Shown in pieces: positions 1 to 8,768 of a stretch of DNA of 64,000 bases; the stretch's first letter is position 1, and every line of letters starts with the position of its first letter. Origin of the DNA: Arthrobacter sp. B1805 (GTDB lineage: Bacteria; Actinomycetota; Actinomycetes; Actinomycetales; Micrococcaceae); contig NZ_PJIQ01000002.1 in the NCBI RefSeq assembly GCF_002929745.1, forward strand, positions 1 to 64,000, read 5' to 3'. Both the position numbers and the translations under genes were made by a program. A model generated the notes under the pieces. The model was not told where the DNA came from and did not search any database. It saw only the letters and a list, made by a program, of their open reading frames with translations.

Positions 1-78
1 ACACTGGACGACGCCACTCAGCCCTCGGAGGCAACCCCCCGATCAGCCGACTGCAACCAACGTCCTGACCCCGTACAG

Positions 79-1728
79 CTAGGCGCTCCCGGAACCGGCG
101 AGGGCGAAGCGGATCAGCGCTCCAGGGGGCAACTGGGCGGCGCGGTCCAGGTCGGCGGAGACGACGACGGCGATGACGGGGTAGCCGCCCGTGACCGGGT
201 GGTCCGCGAGGAACAGCAGCGGCAGGCCCGACGGCGGCACCTGGAGTGCACCGCGCACTGTCCCCTCGCTCGGCAGTTCGCCTTCACGCGTCCTCGTCAG
301 GGCAGGACCGGTGAGCCGAAGACCGATCCTGTTCGACTGCGCTGAAACGGCCCAGTCCGTGCTGCACAGGAGAGCGACGGCGCCGTCATCGAACCAGTCG
401 TCCCGCGGACCGGGGACCACTCGCAGCACCTCGGGGGACCCGGCACGCCTCGGAGCCTCCGGCTCACCCACGGCGGATCCGGGCCGTTCCTGACCTACCG
501 GCAGGGCCGTTCCCCGCGCCAGGGCCGGCGGCCCGAGGCCGGACAGTGAATCCGTCGATCGGCTACCCAACACCTGCTCCGTGGCGAATCCGCCGCGCAC
601 GGCCGTGTAGGCGCGCAGTCCGGCCACCGGCGGGGACTGCCGCAGCACCTCACCGCTTCGCAGGAGGAATGGCGCGCACAGGGACGGCGAGCGCTCGACG
701 CCGTCGGGCGTCCTGACCGTGAGGTCCACCTCGGCCCCGGTGACGGCGAGGACGTGGTCCTCCTCCGCTTCGAGCGCGAGACCGCCGTTGAGGCTTTCGA
801 TGACCGCGGAGCCGGCCGGGTTGCCGACGAGCCGGTTGGCCTGCCGCAGCGCTGCGCGATCGAGAGCGCCGGCCCCTGCGACCCCGAGGTCCATCAGTCC
901 TGGCCTGCCGAGGTCCTGCACGGTGCTGTAGAGGCCGGGATCGACGACGGTCAGGCCTCCCTGCGCGCCAGCCGGCCGGGTTGAGGCGGCGGAGCCGGGT
1001 ACAACCGATGCAACCGCCGTACCGGGAGCGGCAGACAGCCCCCCGACGTGCATCGCCTGCTCCGGGATCTCCACCAGCTCGCGCACCGCCGTGAACCGCA
1101 CTGTGGTGCCGGGTCGGATGAGCGCCGGTTCGGCGCGGTGCGTATCCCAGAGCACAACAGCCGTCCGCCCGATCAATTGCCATCCGCCCGGGGATTCACG
1201 CGGGTAGACAGCCGAGTACGGTCCTGCGAGTGCCACCGAACCGGCCGGTACCACCGTCCGCGGCGAGTCCTGCCGGGGCACTTCCAGCCGTGGATCGCCC
1301 CCGATGAGATAGGCGAAACCAGGGGCGAAGCCCCCGAAGGCTGCCACCCACGGCGTGCCGGTATGGGCTGAGACCACGGCTTCCTCACTCATGCCGGTAC
1401 GCCGGGCGACGTCGGCGAGGTCGACGCCGTCGTACTGCACCTCGATGGTGACGAGCGAGTCCCCCTGCTCGGACGGCAGGGAAGGATCGATGGATCGCAG
1501 GTGCGCGGCAAGGGCGGCGATCTGCCGCGCCTCCCGGACGGTCACGAGCACGGTGCAGGCAGCAGCGACGACATCCACCTGACCGTCGACCGGATGCTCC
1601 TGGAGGTGGGCCTGCAGGCTGAGCACCTCCGGCAAACCGGGGAGCTCGACCAGCAGCGCGCGATCACCGACCGGCCGGAGGAGCAGCTCCGCCGGGCGAC
1701 TCACGTCGGCAGGCTCAGGCAAAGGCAC
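79..1728 (-). CDS. pxpBC: 5-oxoprolinase subunits B and C, fused (PxpB-PxpC / KipI-KipA)
   Basis: A 549-residue fusion of the two subunits that, with PxpA, hydrolyse 5-oxoproline to glutamate using ATP. Residues about 15-225 form the KipI/PxpB domain (GFAPGFAY at 133-140, GGWQLIGR at 181-188). A Pro/Ala/Ser-rich linker covers about 226-258. Residues from 259 ([17 protein letters not shown]) form the KipA/PxpC biotin-carboxylase-like domain. These subunits are separate proteins in many bacteria. The first 14 bases overlap the 3' end of pxpA, so the genes are translationally coupled. Earlier names for these families were allophanate hydrolase subunits 1 and 2; the pxpA neighbour favours oxoprolinase. 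Family call is firm, substrate is from family knowledge. Confidence 0.9.
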   Translation of the reverse strand: MPLPEPADVSRPAELLLRPVGDRALLVELPGLPEVLSLQAHLQEHPVDGQVDVVAAACTVLVTVREARQIAALAAHLRSIDPSLPSEQGDSLVTIEVQYDGVDLADVARRTGMSEEAVVSAHTGTPWVAAFGGFAPGFAYLIGGDPRLEVPRQDSPRTVVPAGSVALAGPYSAVYPRESPGGWQLIGRTAVVLWDTHRAEPALIRPGTTVRFTAVRELVEIPEQAMHVGGLSAAPGTAVASVVPGSAASTRPAGAQGGLTVVDPGLYSTVQDLGRPGLMDLGVAGAGALDRAALRQANRLVGNPAGSAVIESLNGGLALEAEEDHVLAVTGAEVDLTVRTPDGVERSPSLCAPFLLRSGEVLRQSPPVAGLRAYTAVRGGFATEQVLGSRSTDSLSGLGPPALARGTALPVGQERPGSAVGEPEAPRRAGSPEVLRVVPGPRDDWFDDGAVALLCSTDWAVSAQSNRIGLRLTGPALTRTREGELPSEGTVRGALQVPPSGLPLLFLADHPVTGGYPVIAVVVSADLDRAAQLPPGALIRFALAGSGSA

Positions 1729-2473
1729 CGACCGTCACACCCGCCGAGACCAGCGCCCGCCGCACTGCTGCGGCCATCGCGACGGCACCCGGAGTGTCTC
1801 CATGAACGCAGATGCTCTCGGCTGCGAACCGGATCCGGGATCCGTCGATCGCGACCACCTCTCCCTCCGTCGCCATCCGCAGCACGTGATCGACGACGTC
1901 GGACTCGCAGTGGAGGACCGCCCCCGGCTCGCGCCGGGACACGAGGGCACCATCCGGCGTGTAGGCGCGATCGGCGAAGGCCTCGACCACCGTGCGCAGT
2001 CCGGCCGAGCGCGCCTGCTCCTCGATCACGGTGTCGGGCAGCACGAGCAGTGGCAGGGAATCGTCCACCTCGAGGACGGCCTGCACCACGGCGCGAGCCT
2101 GCCGCTCATGTACCGCGATCGCGTTGTAGAGCGCTCCGTGGGGCTTGACGTACCGCACGGAGGTGCCGGCTGCACGTGCGAGCCCCTGGAGCGCGCCGAT
2201 CTGGTAGACGACGTCGTTCGTCAGTTCGACGGGGTCGACGTCGATGAATCTCCTCCCGAAGCCCGCCAGGTCCCGGTATCCCGGGTGGGCTCCGACGGAG
2301 GCACCGGCGGCTGCAGCCGCCGCGCAGGTCGCCCGGATGCCGCTGGGGTCACCGGCGTGGAAGCCGCAGGCCACATTGACGCTGGACACGGACTCGATGA
2401 TGCGTGCATCGTCCCCGAACGTCCAATGACCGAAGGACTCCCCCACGTCGCTGTTCAGATCGATCGCCGCCAT
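1715..2473 (-). CDS. pxpA: 5-oxoprolinase subunit A (LamB/YcsF family)
   Basis: A 252-residue LamB/YcsF protein, the usual family length. It begins [15 protein letters not shown], the family N-terminal signature, and carries ACGFHAGDP and VKPHGALYN. It acts with the downstream PxpBC fusion in cytosolic 5-oxoproline breakdown. The start at 2473 is preferred over an upstream in-frame ATG at 2557 because GGGAGG lies just upstream and the family signature begins there. It is the first gene of a two-gene operon and overlaps pxpBC by 14 bases. Confidence 0.92.
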   Translation of the reverse strand: MAAIDLNSDVGESFGHWTFGDDARIIESVSSVNVACGFHAGDPSGIRATCAAAAAAGASVGAHPGYRDLAGFGRRFIDVDPVELTNDVVYQIGALQGLARAAGTSVRYVKPHGALYNAIAVHERQARAVVQAVLEVDDSLPLLVLPDTVIEEQARSAGLRTVVEAFADRAYTPDGALVSRREPGAVLHCESDVVDHVLRMATEGEVVAIDGSRIRFAAESICVHGDTPGAVAMAAAVRRALVSAGVTVGAFA

Positions 2474-2624
2474 CTGGCCTCCCTCCCGTGTGCCTCCAAG
2501 CTTGCCCGACCGCTCCGCATTGTCCAACAGATCGCACCTACGGCTTGCCTGCCGCACTCGGGCGGCGCGGGATCGCAGGTGCGGACGCGCGGTATCGAAG
2601 GACGGCGCACCGGGGCGCGGGCTG

Positions 2625-2885
2625 TCATGGTTCGGATCTGAACCCGATCAGCTTGTGGGACCCGTCGCAGTAGGGCTTCAGCACCGACGCGCCGCATCGG
2701 CACAGCGCCACAGTGCGCCGCGTGCGCGGCAGTTCCTCGCCGTCCGGGCCGACGAGCTCGAAGTCGCCGCGGATGAGGAGCGGCCCGTTCGGGCAGGCGA
2801 CAACGGAGGCGGGGGCGCCCTCGCCCGAGTTCAAGGAACGCATCGGTGCCGGGTCGGCACCGTCGGACGGCGACTCGTCGCTCAC
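2625..2885 (-). CDS. CDGSH iron-sulfur domain protein
   Basis: An 86-residue protein with a full CDGSH 2Fe-2S motif, [16 protein letters not shown], near the C terminus. Three Cys and one His bind the cluster, as in mitoNEET-type proteins. I place the start at a GTG (2885) that forms a GTGA stop-start overlap with the upstream heme-oxygenase-like gene, which implies coupled translation. An ATG at 2933 is possible but would overlap that gene by 52 bases. CDGSH proteins act in redox sensing or cluster transfer; the pairing suggests it supplies electrons or iron-sulfur to the partner oxidase, which is inference. Confidence 0.85.
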   Translation of the reverse strand: MSDESPSDGADPAPMRSLNSGEGAPASVVACPNGPLLIRGDFELVGPDGEELPRTRRTVALCRCGASVLKPYCDGSHKLIGFRSEP

Positions 2886-3916
2886 GAGGCCATCGATTCC
2901 GAGGGACGCAGCGACGAGCGTCCCGACTCCCACGCCTCCATGATGTGGACAGTCATGAGGGTATCGACGGCGAGTCCGGCAGCTGCGCCGAAGAGGACGT
3001 CCTGCAGCAGGCGGGGGTCGGATTCCACCAGGCCGCCGGCCATGTCCCTTCCCGCGATCTGCTCGTGCACGGCGTCGGCCTCGACGTGTTCGTCGAAGTA
3101 TTCCGTGGCGTCCTCGCCGTACCCGTGGCGCTTGAACCCGCGCGAGTAGAGGCGGTTGGGCTGGGAGGAGGTCATTTCGTACGCAGCGAGGTGACCGACT
3201 ACCGCGCCCCGAAGCCGACGGTTCAGGCCGAACAGGGACATCAGGTTGTTGACGGCCAAGGTGATTGCAGGGGCTGCATCGAGGTAGGCGCCGTAGGTGT
3301 CATCCATACCGAGTGAACGCATGGTGCGGGCGAAGAGCGCGGAATGCATCCGGGCCGGCAGGCCGTTGCCGTATTCGTCGGCCTGGATCTCGACCATCGC
3401 GGCCTTCGAACGCCCTGCCAGCCGCGGGATGACCCAGGTGTGCGGGTCGGCCTCCTTGAGCTGGTAGATCGATTTGTGCACGAGGAACTCACGCAGTTGC
3501 TCCTCCGTGGCGGACTTCGCCACGAAGCGGGACATGCTGGGGCCCGAGTCCTCTCCGGTCATCCGGAACAGCTCCTGGCAGACCGCTTCGCTCGTTGCTT
3601 CGGGCAGGCTGCCGAGGACCACTTCGTCCCGCACCCTGGCCTCGAGGGCCGCCTCGATCCGGTGCCGCACCCGCAGGAGATCGGGATTCCACTCCCAGTC
3701 GTCGCCCGCCTCGTCGATCCCGCTGTAGTGCAGCTCGTACTGGCAGAAGAGCGCCAGCTGGAGGTCGTCGTCGTGCAGGATGTCAGCCGTTGCGGCGACG
3801 GCGCTCTCGACCAGCCGATCGAGTCGGGCAAGCGGTTCCTGCTGCGATTCGGCGGTACCGCTGATCACGGCCAGGACGAGGGCACTGATGTCTCCTCGTG
3901 GTGACGGCTGCTTCAT
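2882..3916 (-). CDS. Iron-containing redox enzyme, heme-oxygenase-like diiron fold
   Basis: A 344-residue protein of the Haem_oxygenas_2 type. Recognisable elements are the segment MVEIQADEYGNG followed by a His-containing MHSALFA helix, and YFDEHVEADAVHEQIA near residue 300, which supply the Glu, Asp and His residues expected for a non-heme diiron site. The start at 3916 is chosen because AAGGA precedes it; the longer reading frame from 4009 lacks support and would cross the palindromic site at 3967-3978. The CDGSH gene overlaps its stop. The reaction is unknown; relatives include N-oxygenases and decarboxylating oxidases. Confidence 0.78.
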   Translation of the reverse strand: MKQPSPRGDISALVLAVISGTAESQQEPLARLDRLVESAVAATADILHDDDLQLALFCQYELHYSGIDEAGDDWEWNPDLLRVRHRIEAALEARVRDEVVLGSLPEATSEAVCQELFRMTGEDSGPSMSRFVAKSATEEQLREFLVHKSIYQLKEADPHTWVIPRLAGRSKAAMVEIQADEYGNGLPARMHSALFARTMRSLGMDDTYGAYLDAAPAITLAVNNLMSLFGLNRRLRGAVVGHLAAYEMTSSQPNRLYSRGFKRHGYGEDATEYFDEHVEADAVHEQIAGRDMAGGLVESDPRLLQDVLFGAAAGLAVDTLMTVHIMEAWESGRSSLRPSESMAS

Positions 3917-3966
3917 CGAGGTCCTTCTCTCTCGGCTGCGCGCCCCACTGGGAGGGGCGTTGATGC

Positions 3967-3978
3967 TAAGCGTACTTC
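3967..3978. promoter_or_regulatory. Palindromic operator-like site 1 (TAAGCGTACTTC)
   Basis: Eleven of twelve bases match the palindrome family TAAGC(A/G)T(A/G)CTTA seen upstream of the neighbouring stress genes. It lies 51 bases upstream of the heme-oxygenase-like gene start. Confidence 0.6.
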
Positions 3979-4016
3979 GTATCCCCATGCTGTGGAGCGG
4001 GCCCTTCACGGGCCGA

Positions 4017-4076
4017 ACACGACGACGCCGGACCGAGCGAGCCCCAACGGGGACCGCCGGTCCGGCGTCGTCGTGT
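4017..4076 (-). terminator. Long perfect hairpin, probable terminator of the Mn-catalase/DUF4383 operon
   Basis: Bases 4017-4034 and 4059-4076 form an 18-bp perfect stem around a 24-nt loop. It sits 58 bases past the stop of the DUF4383 gene and before the site 1 promoter region. There is no strong U-tract, which is common for actinobacterial terminators. It could also be a processing site. Confidence 0.6.
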
Positions 4077-4134
4077 CATGTCAGCAGCACTCGTGCCGCA
4101 CGGATCCGCTCCTTGGAACGGGATTCCGGTTGAA

Positions 4135-4593
4135 TCAGGCGCGAGCCCCGGTGCGGTCATTGCGGGTGAGCAGGAGCGCAAGCGCAATCATCGCGACGGC
4201 CAGCAGGAAGTGCAGCCAGTTGTCCGCACCGTTGAGGGGGACGAAGTTCGCTCCGGACTCCTGGCCGATAACGAGGCCGTAGATCCACAGGATGGCGTAG
4301 ATGATGCCGCCGCCCAGCAGGTAGTTGCGCGCTCCGGAGACGGTCTTCGCCATTGCGAGGCCTGCGATGCCGAACAGCAGGTGGACGATGTTGTGGAGGA
4401 TCGACACCTGGAAAATTCCGAGCAGATGCGCCTCCGACTCGTGGCCTGCGAACTTCATCGTGTCGTAGTTGGACGTGATACCGGGAATGAATCCCAGGAT
4501 GCCGACCAGCAGGAACACGATGCCCATTACCTGCGCAGCGCGCTGTACCTTCGTGCGGCCGTGGTCCACCGTACGGTTGTTCGTACTTGTCAT
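4135..4593 (-). CDS. DUF4383 four-helix membrane protein
   Basis: A 152-residue protein with four predicted membrane helices, including VMGIVFLLVGILGFIPG, a Gly-rich LLGGGIIYAILWIYG segment and a C-terminal WLHFLLAVAMIALALLL. The HLLFGIAGLA stretch and overall layout match DUF4383. GAAGGAGA precedes the start. It lies 33 bases downstream of the manganese catalase gene and is probably cotranscribed with it. Function is unknown; the context points to an envelope role during oxidative or drying stress. Confidence 0.8.
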   Translation of the reverse strand: MTSTNNRTVDHGRTKVQRAAQVMGIVFLLVGILGFIPGITSNYDTMKFAGHESEAHLLGIFQVSILHNIVHLLFGIAGLAMAKTVSGARNYLLGGGIIYAILWIYGLVIGQESGANFVPLNGADNWLHFLLAVAMIALALLLTRNDRTGARA

Positions 4594-4626
4594 GACGATC
4601 TCCTTCTCTTCGGGTAGGGCGATAAG

Positions 4627-5508
4627 TTATTCGCGGTTCAGCTTATCTTGGATGGTTCCCGCCATTTTTTCGACGGTGTTCGGGATCTCCGTGGTGCCGT
4701 AGAAGCGCGAGTCGGGATGCGTCGCCGGCGGCATCGGGGCACTCGTCGTCGGTCCCTCGTGATACGTGAACTCTCCCTTGCCGTCAGGGGTCGGGCCGGA
4801 GGCCCAGCTGCCCTCGGACGCGGCCTTGCCGTCGGAGAAGTTGAGGTACTGGTAGGAGACCTCGCGTGCTTCCTTCTTGATGGGGAAGTTGCTCGGCACT
4901 GGCAGCTCTTCCAGCTTCGCCTCCTGAAGTTCCTTCGCCGCTGCGATCCACTGGTTCTGGTGCATGGTGTCGCGTGCCAGGAGGAAGGACAGCATGTCGC
5001 GGATACCGTGGTCGTCGGTCATGTGGTACAGGCGGGCCACTTGGAGCCGACCCTGCATCTCGGCGTTCGCGTTGGCGGTGAAGTCTGCGAGCAGATTTCC
5101 GCTCGCCGTGATGTAGCTGCCCTGCCAGGGGTTGCCGTTGCTGTCCGCGGCACGTGCCCCGGCTCCGGCGACGATGGCCTGCTGCATGTCCGTGCCGCCG
5201 ATGACGGCAGCGATGGCGGGATCAGCCTGGATCGAATCCTCGGTGATGCCCAGGGGCGCCTTTTCGAGCAGCTGGGCGATCATGGTCGCAAGCATCTCCA
5301 CATGGCCCATCTCCTCGGCACCGATCCCGAAGAGCAGGTCGCGGTACTTCCCTGGGATGTGGGCGTTCCAGGCCTGGAAGCTGTACTGGAGCGCGACGGT
5401 GATCTCGCCGTACTGTCCGCCGAGCACCTCCTGGAGCTTGCGCGCATAGATGGCATCGGGCTTGTCCGGGCTGGCCTTGTACTGAAGTTCTTGCTTGTGG
5501 AAAAACAC
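4627..5508 (-). CDS. Manganese catalase
   Basis: A 293-residue non-heme dimanganese catalase that disproportionates hydrogen peroxide. All five expected metal ligands are visible: Glu35, Glu66 and His69 (AEEMGH), Glu150 and His183. The C-terminal tail contains the HPDSRFYGT region typical of the family. The start is GTG at 5508 with GGAGG nine bases upstream. It heads a two-gene operon with the DUF4383 protein. A perfect-match palindromic site (5627-5638) lies 119 bases upstream. Such catalases are common in desiccation- and radiation-tolerant bacteria. Confidence 0.93.
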   Translation of the reverse strand: MFFHKQELQYKASPDKPDAIYARKLQEVLGGQYGEITVALQYSFQAWNAHIPGKYRDLLFGIGAEEMGHVEMLATMIAQLLEKAPLGITEDSIQADPAIAAVIGGTDMQQAIVAGAGARAADSNGNPWQGSYITASGNLLADFTANANAEMQGRLQVARLYHMTDDHGIRDMLSFLLARDTMHQNQWIAAAKELQEAKLEELPVPSNFPIKKEAREVSYQYLNFSDGKAASEGSWASGPTPDGKGEFTYHEGPTTSAPMPPATHPDSRFYGTTEIPNTVEKMAGTIQDKLNRE

Positions 5509-5626
5509 GGGTGGTTACCTCCCCACGTAGCGACCACCCGGGGTGATCCCCGCTCCTTCTGGAAGCGGCCACCGAGGGTCCTCTTGATCCGACGCTAACC
5601 GCGCACCTAGGATTTATGGAAGATAC

Positions 5627-5638
5627 TAAGCGTACTTA
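5627..5638. promoter_or_regulatory. Palindromic operator-like site 2 (TAAGCGTACTTA)
   Basis: A full twelve-base copy of the palindrome family. It sits in the divergent region between the manganese catalase gene and the LEA-like operon, closer to the catalase. Confidence 0.65.
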
Positions 5639-5683
5639 TTTAGATGTTGCAGTATTTCCGGGAAGAGCTTGCATCGGGGAATG

Positions 5684-5695
5684 TAAGCATGCTTA
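5684..5695. promoter_or_regulatory. Palindromic operator-like site 3 (TAAGCATGCTTA)
   Basis: A perfect 12-bp palindrome 95 bases before the start of the LEA-like gene. Its centre is 57 bases from site 2. The spacing to the start codon resembles that of site 5 to the PRC-barrel gene. Confidence 0.68.
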
Positions 5696-5790
5696 GCTTC
5701 AGTGATAAGTCCAGCACGAGATGCCGGACCATCGCGCAACATCACGATGGAGCGTCCGCTACAACGGCAATATCAACGTTAGGAATGAAC

Positions 5791-6621
5791 ATGACTACGC
5801 AGAATTGGCCGCAGGATCCCCTGGTTCCCTCCACCACCGGAACCGAGTCGTCCACTTCGGACCTCGGAACCCACGAGCTCGGCACCGCGGAATTCACGGG
5901 TGGCTCGACAGGCTCCGGCGACTCGAAGGCGTCGGTCGCGAAGGACCAGGCCAGGCAGGTAGGCCAGGACGGCAAGGAAGCAGCCAAGAACGTGGCAGGC
6001 ACGGCCGCCTCAGAGGCGAAGAACGTTGCAGCCGAAGCCGGCTCGCAGGCAAAGAACCTGCTCGGCACGGTGACCTCCGAGGTCAAGAACCAGGCCGGCA
6101 CGCAGCAGCAGAAGATCACCGAGGGCATCCGGAGCATCTCCGATGAGTTGAAGTCGATGGCGGAGAAGTCGGACAACCAGATGGTGTCCAGCCTCGTCCA
6201 GCAGGCCTCCCAGCGCACGAGCTCCGCCGCAGGCTGGCTCGAGGGCCGTGACGCCGCTGACATCCTCGAGGACGTCAAGGCCTTCGCTCGCCGGAAGCCG
6301 GGAGCTTTCCTCGCCATCGCAGCAGGTTCCGGCCTCGTCGTCGGCCGACTCACGAAGGGCCTCACCGGCAACCGGGAGTCGAACAGCACCTCCGGCGGCA
6401 CACAGGACTCGACGGCAACCGGAAGCTACCCCACCTACTCCGAGTCGGATTCCGGCCTCTACAGCGGCACCCCCGCCACCGCCACCTTCGGTGAGACCAC
6501 CCGCGGCCAGCACGTCGCCGAGCCGACTCCTGCGTTCGTGGACCCCGCTGACGACTACCCCACCATCCCGCCGGGAACCCCTCCCGTCGGCACCCTTCCG
6601 AATGACGGGAGCCTGCGCTGA
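5791..6621 (+). CDS. LEA-like 11-residue-repeat protein with a glycine-rich hydrophobic segment
   Basis: A 276-residue hypothetical protein. Residues 62-105 are four consecutive 11-residue units (KEAAKNVAGTA, ASEAKNVAAEA, GSQAKNLLGTV, TSEVKNQAGTQ), the pattern of group 3 late-embryogenesis-abundant proteins. A hydrophobic segment, KPGAFLAIAAGSGLVVGRL, follows at about 170-190, and the C terminus is low-complexity and Ser/Thr/Pro-rich. The ATG at 5791 is chosen over 5644 because AGGA precedes it and the upstream part would cover the operator. The stop overlaps the next start by one base. Likely a membrane-associated protectant; this is inference. Confidence 0.75.
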   Translation: MTTQNWPQDPLVPSTTGTESSTSDLGTHELGTAEFTGGSTGSGDSKASVAKDQARQVGQDGKEAAKNVAGTAASEAKNVAAEAGSQAKNLLGTVTSEVKNQAGTQQQKITEGIRSISDELKSMAEKSDNQMVSSLVQQASQRTSSAAGWLEGRDAADILEDVKAFARRKPGAFLAIAAGSGLVVGRLTKGLTGNRESNSTSGGTQDSTATGSYPTYSESDSGLYSGTPATATFGETTRGQHVAEPTPAFVDPADDYPTIPPGTPPVGTLPNDGSLR

Positions 6622-7073
6622 TGAGTGAGGCATATACGAGCGGCTCCCACCAGGCCGCCGCTCCCCTACCGTCGGAGGCCGAGCAGCGCTCTGCCAACGC
6701 GTCGGTGGGCGAGCTGCTCGGGGAGGTGACCAAGGACCTCTCGAAGCTCATGCGCCAGGAAGTCGCACTGGCAAAGGCCGAAGCCACCGAGTCGGCGAAG
6801 GATGCCGGAAAGGGTGCCGGCATGTTCGCCGGTGCCGCGGTCGGCGGTCACTTCGTCCTCCTGTTCCTGTCTCTCGCCCTCATGTGGGGCCTCGACGCGC
6901 TCATGCCGATCGGTTGGGCCGCCGTCATCGTAGCCGTCATCTGGGGCATCATTGCCGCGGTGCTGGCCATGCAGGGCAAGAAGGAAATGAAGAAGGTCAA
7001 GGGTCTCCCCCAGACAGCGGAGACCGTCAAAGAGATTCCGCCGACACTGAAACCAGGTGAGCACACACGATGA
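6621..7073 (+). CDS. Phage holin family protein (holin-X, actinobacterial type)
   Basis: A 150-residue protein with an N-terminal amphipathic helix (VTKDLSKLMRQEVALAKAE) and two membrane helices (about 75-90 and 95-115), matching the Phage_holin_3_6 / holin-X family. Despite the name these are chromosomal housekeeping proteins and there is no phage context here. It begins in a TGATG overlap with the previous gene and ends in an ATGA overlap with the DUF3618 gene, so the three genes are a coupled operon. Role unknown, probably envelope organisation. Confidence 0.8.
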   Translation: MSEAYTSGSHQAAAPLPSEAEQRSANASVGELLGEVTKDLSKLMRQEVALAKAEATESAKDAGKGAGMFAGAAVGGHFVLLFLSLALMWGLDALMPIGWAAVIVAVIWGIIAAVLAMQGKKEMKKVKGLPQTAETVKEIPPTLKPGEHTR

Positions 7074-7765
7074 GCCAGACACCAGATGAGATTCGCGCAG
7101 ATATCGAACGCACCCGCATGGAACTGGGTACAGACGTGGATGCGGTGGCGGACAAGGTAAGCCCCGCCAACATCGCCCACCGTCAGACCGAGAAGGTCAA
7201 GAACAGCTTCAGCAATGTGAAGGAGACCGTCATGGGCAAAGCCGAGGACGTCAAGGATTCCGTCATGGGAACGGCCGGAGATGTGAAGGACTCGGTGTCC
7301 GACAGGGCCGGGGGCGTGAAGGACAGCTTCAAGAGCACAGCCGGCAGTGGGAAGGGAGCCGCCCAGTCGGCCACCGGAACCGCGAAGGACAAGGCCCTGC
7401 AGGCTGGTCACGCCGTTCAGGGTGCACCCCGCCAGCTTTCGAACAAGGCCGCCGGCAACCCGCTCGCCGCCGGGTTGATCGCATTCGGCGCCGGCTTGCT
7501 CGTCTCCTCGCTCATCCCTTCGAGCCAGAAGGAGCAGCAGGCCGCTTCCCAGCTCAAGGAGCAGGCAGCCCCTCTGAAGGAGAAGGTGACCGAAGCCGCG
7601 AAGCAGGTTGTCGAGGACATCAAGGAGCCCGCGCAGGAGGCCGTCCAGTCCGTGAAGGACACAGCCGCCGAGTCGGTCCAGACGGTGAAGGACGAGGGCC
7701 AGCACGCAGCCAGTGACGTCAAGGGCAGCGCGCAGGACGCGAAGTCGAGCGTTCAGCAGAGCTGA
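7070..7765 (+). CDS. DUF3618 protein with LEA-type 11-residue repeats
   Basis: A 231-residue protein. The N-terminal IRADIERTRMELGTDVDAVADKV is the DUF3618 signature. Residues 48-91 hold four 11-residue repeats (SNVKETVMGKA, EDVKDSVMGTA, GDVKDSVSDRA, GGVKDSFKSTA). A hydrophobic segment, NPLAAGLIAFGAGLLVSSLI, is near 130-150, and the C-terminal tail is an Ala/Lys/Glu/Gln-rich helix with further VKD/VKE spacing. It is the last gene of the operon, overlaps its neighbour by 4 bases and is followed by a strong hairpin terminator. Confidence 0.82.
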   Translation: MSQTPDEIRADIERTRMELGTDVDAVADKVSPANIAHRQTEKVKNSFSNVKETVMGKAEDVKDSVMGTAGDVKDSVSDRAGGVKDSFKSTAGSGKGAAQSATGTAKDKALQAGHAVQGAPRQLSNKAAGNPLAAGLIAFGAGLLVSSLIPSSQKEQQAASQLKEQAAPLKEKVTEAAKQVVEDIKEPAQEAVQSVKDTAAESVQTVKDEGQHAASDVKGSAQDAKSSVQQS

Positions 7766-7784
7766 CACCTGATTGATGGGAGGG

Positions 7785-7810
7785 AGGCCGCCGGGACGAC
7801 CCGGCGGCCT
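7785..7810 (+). terminator. Rho-independent-type terminator after the LEA-like operon
   Basis: An 11-bp perfect stem (AGGCCGCCGGG / CCCGGCGGCCT) with an ACGA loop, 19 bases past the DUF3618 stop, followed by TCCTGTCGT. Confidence 0.75.
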
Positions 7811-7859
7811 TCCTGTCGTCAGGGCAGGGCTTCCGCATGCGTCAGCGAGCGCGGAGCGC

Positions 7860-7877
7860 TCGTAGCTCTCGTAGCTC
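7860..7877. repeat. Short direct repeat, two copies of TCGTAGCTC
   Basis: Two adjacent copies of a 9-base unit in the convergent intergenic region between the DUF3618 and isochorismatase genes. Its role is unknown and it may be chance. Confidence 0.5.
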
Positions 7878-7912
7878 TCCGGTGAGCGGGGTGCTGCTTC
7901 CAGCCACGAAGG

Positions 7913-8506
7913 TCAGCCGAACCGCGCCTCCGCCTCCTCCTGGCCGATGATCGACTGCCTGTACTCGACGGAGAGGATCTCCAGCATGGCAGCGGCGTAG
8001 TCGTCGTTGGTGCTGCCGATGGCGTCGAGCGCGTAGCTCACCCGGAAATTCTGGGCAAAGGCATCGGCTCCCGTATGAGCGACGCAGTTGTGCGTGGACA
8101 CTCCCGCGAGCACCACGCTCTCCACACCTTGGGCTCGGAGCCTTTCAGCGAGGTCCGTGCCGAAGAAAGCGCTGTCGCGCGTCTTCGTGACCGTTTCAAT
8201 ACCCTCGACGTCGAGGCCCTCCACGAACTCCGCTTGATGGGTGCCCCGGAAGATGAAGCCCTGGTCGTCGTCGCGCATCGACAGGGTCCACGTCGATCGG
8301 TCACGCAGGTGCTCGGTCCTCGCCAGCAGCACGGGTGCGCCACCGGTCCGGGCCGCCGCGATCAGGCCGTTGCACGCGGCGACGAGCGTTTCCTGAGCGG
8401 TCCCGAGCTTCTCGTCCTCGAAGAATGCGTTCTGCATGTCGATCACGAGCAGGGCAGTGCTGCCTGCGGTCCGGCCGTCCCCGGAGCCGGGGTCAGACTG
8501 CCGCAT
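7913..8506 (-). CDS. Isochorismatase-family cysteine hydrolase
   Basis: A 197-residue alpha/beta hydrolase of the isochorismatase/nicotinamidase superfamily. The catalytic triad is visible: Asp in LLVIDMQNAFF, Lys in VTKTRDSAFFGTDL and Cys in GVSTHNCVAHTGADAF. I place the start at ATG 8506, where the fold begins; the longer frame from 8707 runs over the upstream small gene. It overlaps that gene's 3' end by 14 bases, so the two are probably coupled. Substrate cannot be told from sequence. Confidence 0.85.
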   Translation of the reverse strand: MRQSDPGSGDGRTAGSTALLVIDMQNAFFEDEKLGTAQETLVAACNGLIAAARTGGAPVLLARTEHLRDRSTWTLSMRDDDQGFIFRGTHQAEFVEGLDVEGIETVTKTRDSAFFGTDLAERLRAQGVESVVLAGVSTHNCVAHTGADAFAQNFRVSYALDAIGSTNDDYAAAMLEILSVEYRQSIIGQEEAEARFG

Positions 8507-8768
8507 CCGGCGTCCTTGAAGTAGGGAATGAAACGCCGTCGAGGACTGGTTCGGCACCTGCTGATGGCACATCCGCGAGGCGACGGACCTCTGCCTCGGG
8601 CACGTTTGCGGCGCGGGAGATCTGCGCGTGCGTATGGCCCGCGGCCAGCGCTTGCCTGATGGTGTCTCCGAAGGCCATGGCGAGCCTGTCGCGCTCGAAC
8701 TCGGCATCCTCGAGGTCCGCAGCGGCCACCATCAGATCGCTGATGGGGGAAGTACGAGTAGCTGACAT
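8493..8768 (-). CDS. Small protein with a helix-turn-helix-like segment
   Basis: A 91-residue protein. The segment AFGDTIRQALAAGHTHAQISRAANVPEAEVRRLA resembles a helix-turn-helix of the sigma-factor region 4 or Xre type. AAAGGG precedes the ATG at 8768. It sits directly upstream of, and overlaps, the isochorismatase gene. Codon use matches the window. I do not recognise a named family; a small DNA-binding regulator of the hydrolase is plausible but unproven. Confidence 0.6.
   Translation of the reverse strand: MSATRTSPISDLMVAAADLEDAEFERDRLAMAFGDTIRQALAAGHTHAQISRAANVPEAEVRRLADVPSAGAEPVLDGVSFPTSRTPDAAV

Noticed and set aside
6621-7073. The holin-X gene as a sign of a prophage
   Set aside because: No integrase, structural or lysis genes are near; this family is common on actinobacterial chromosomes.
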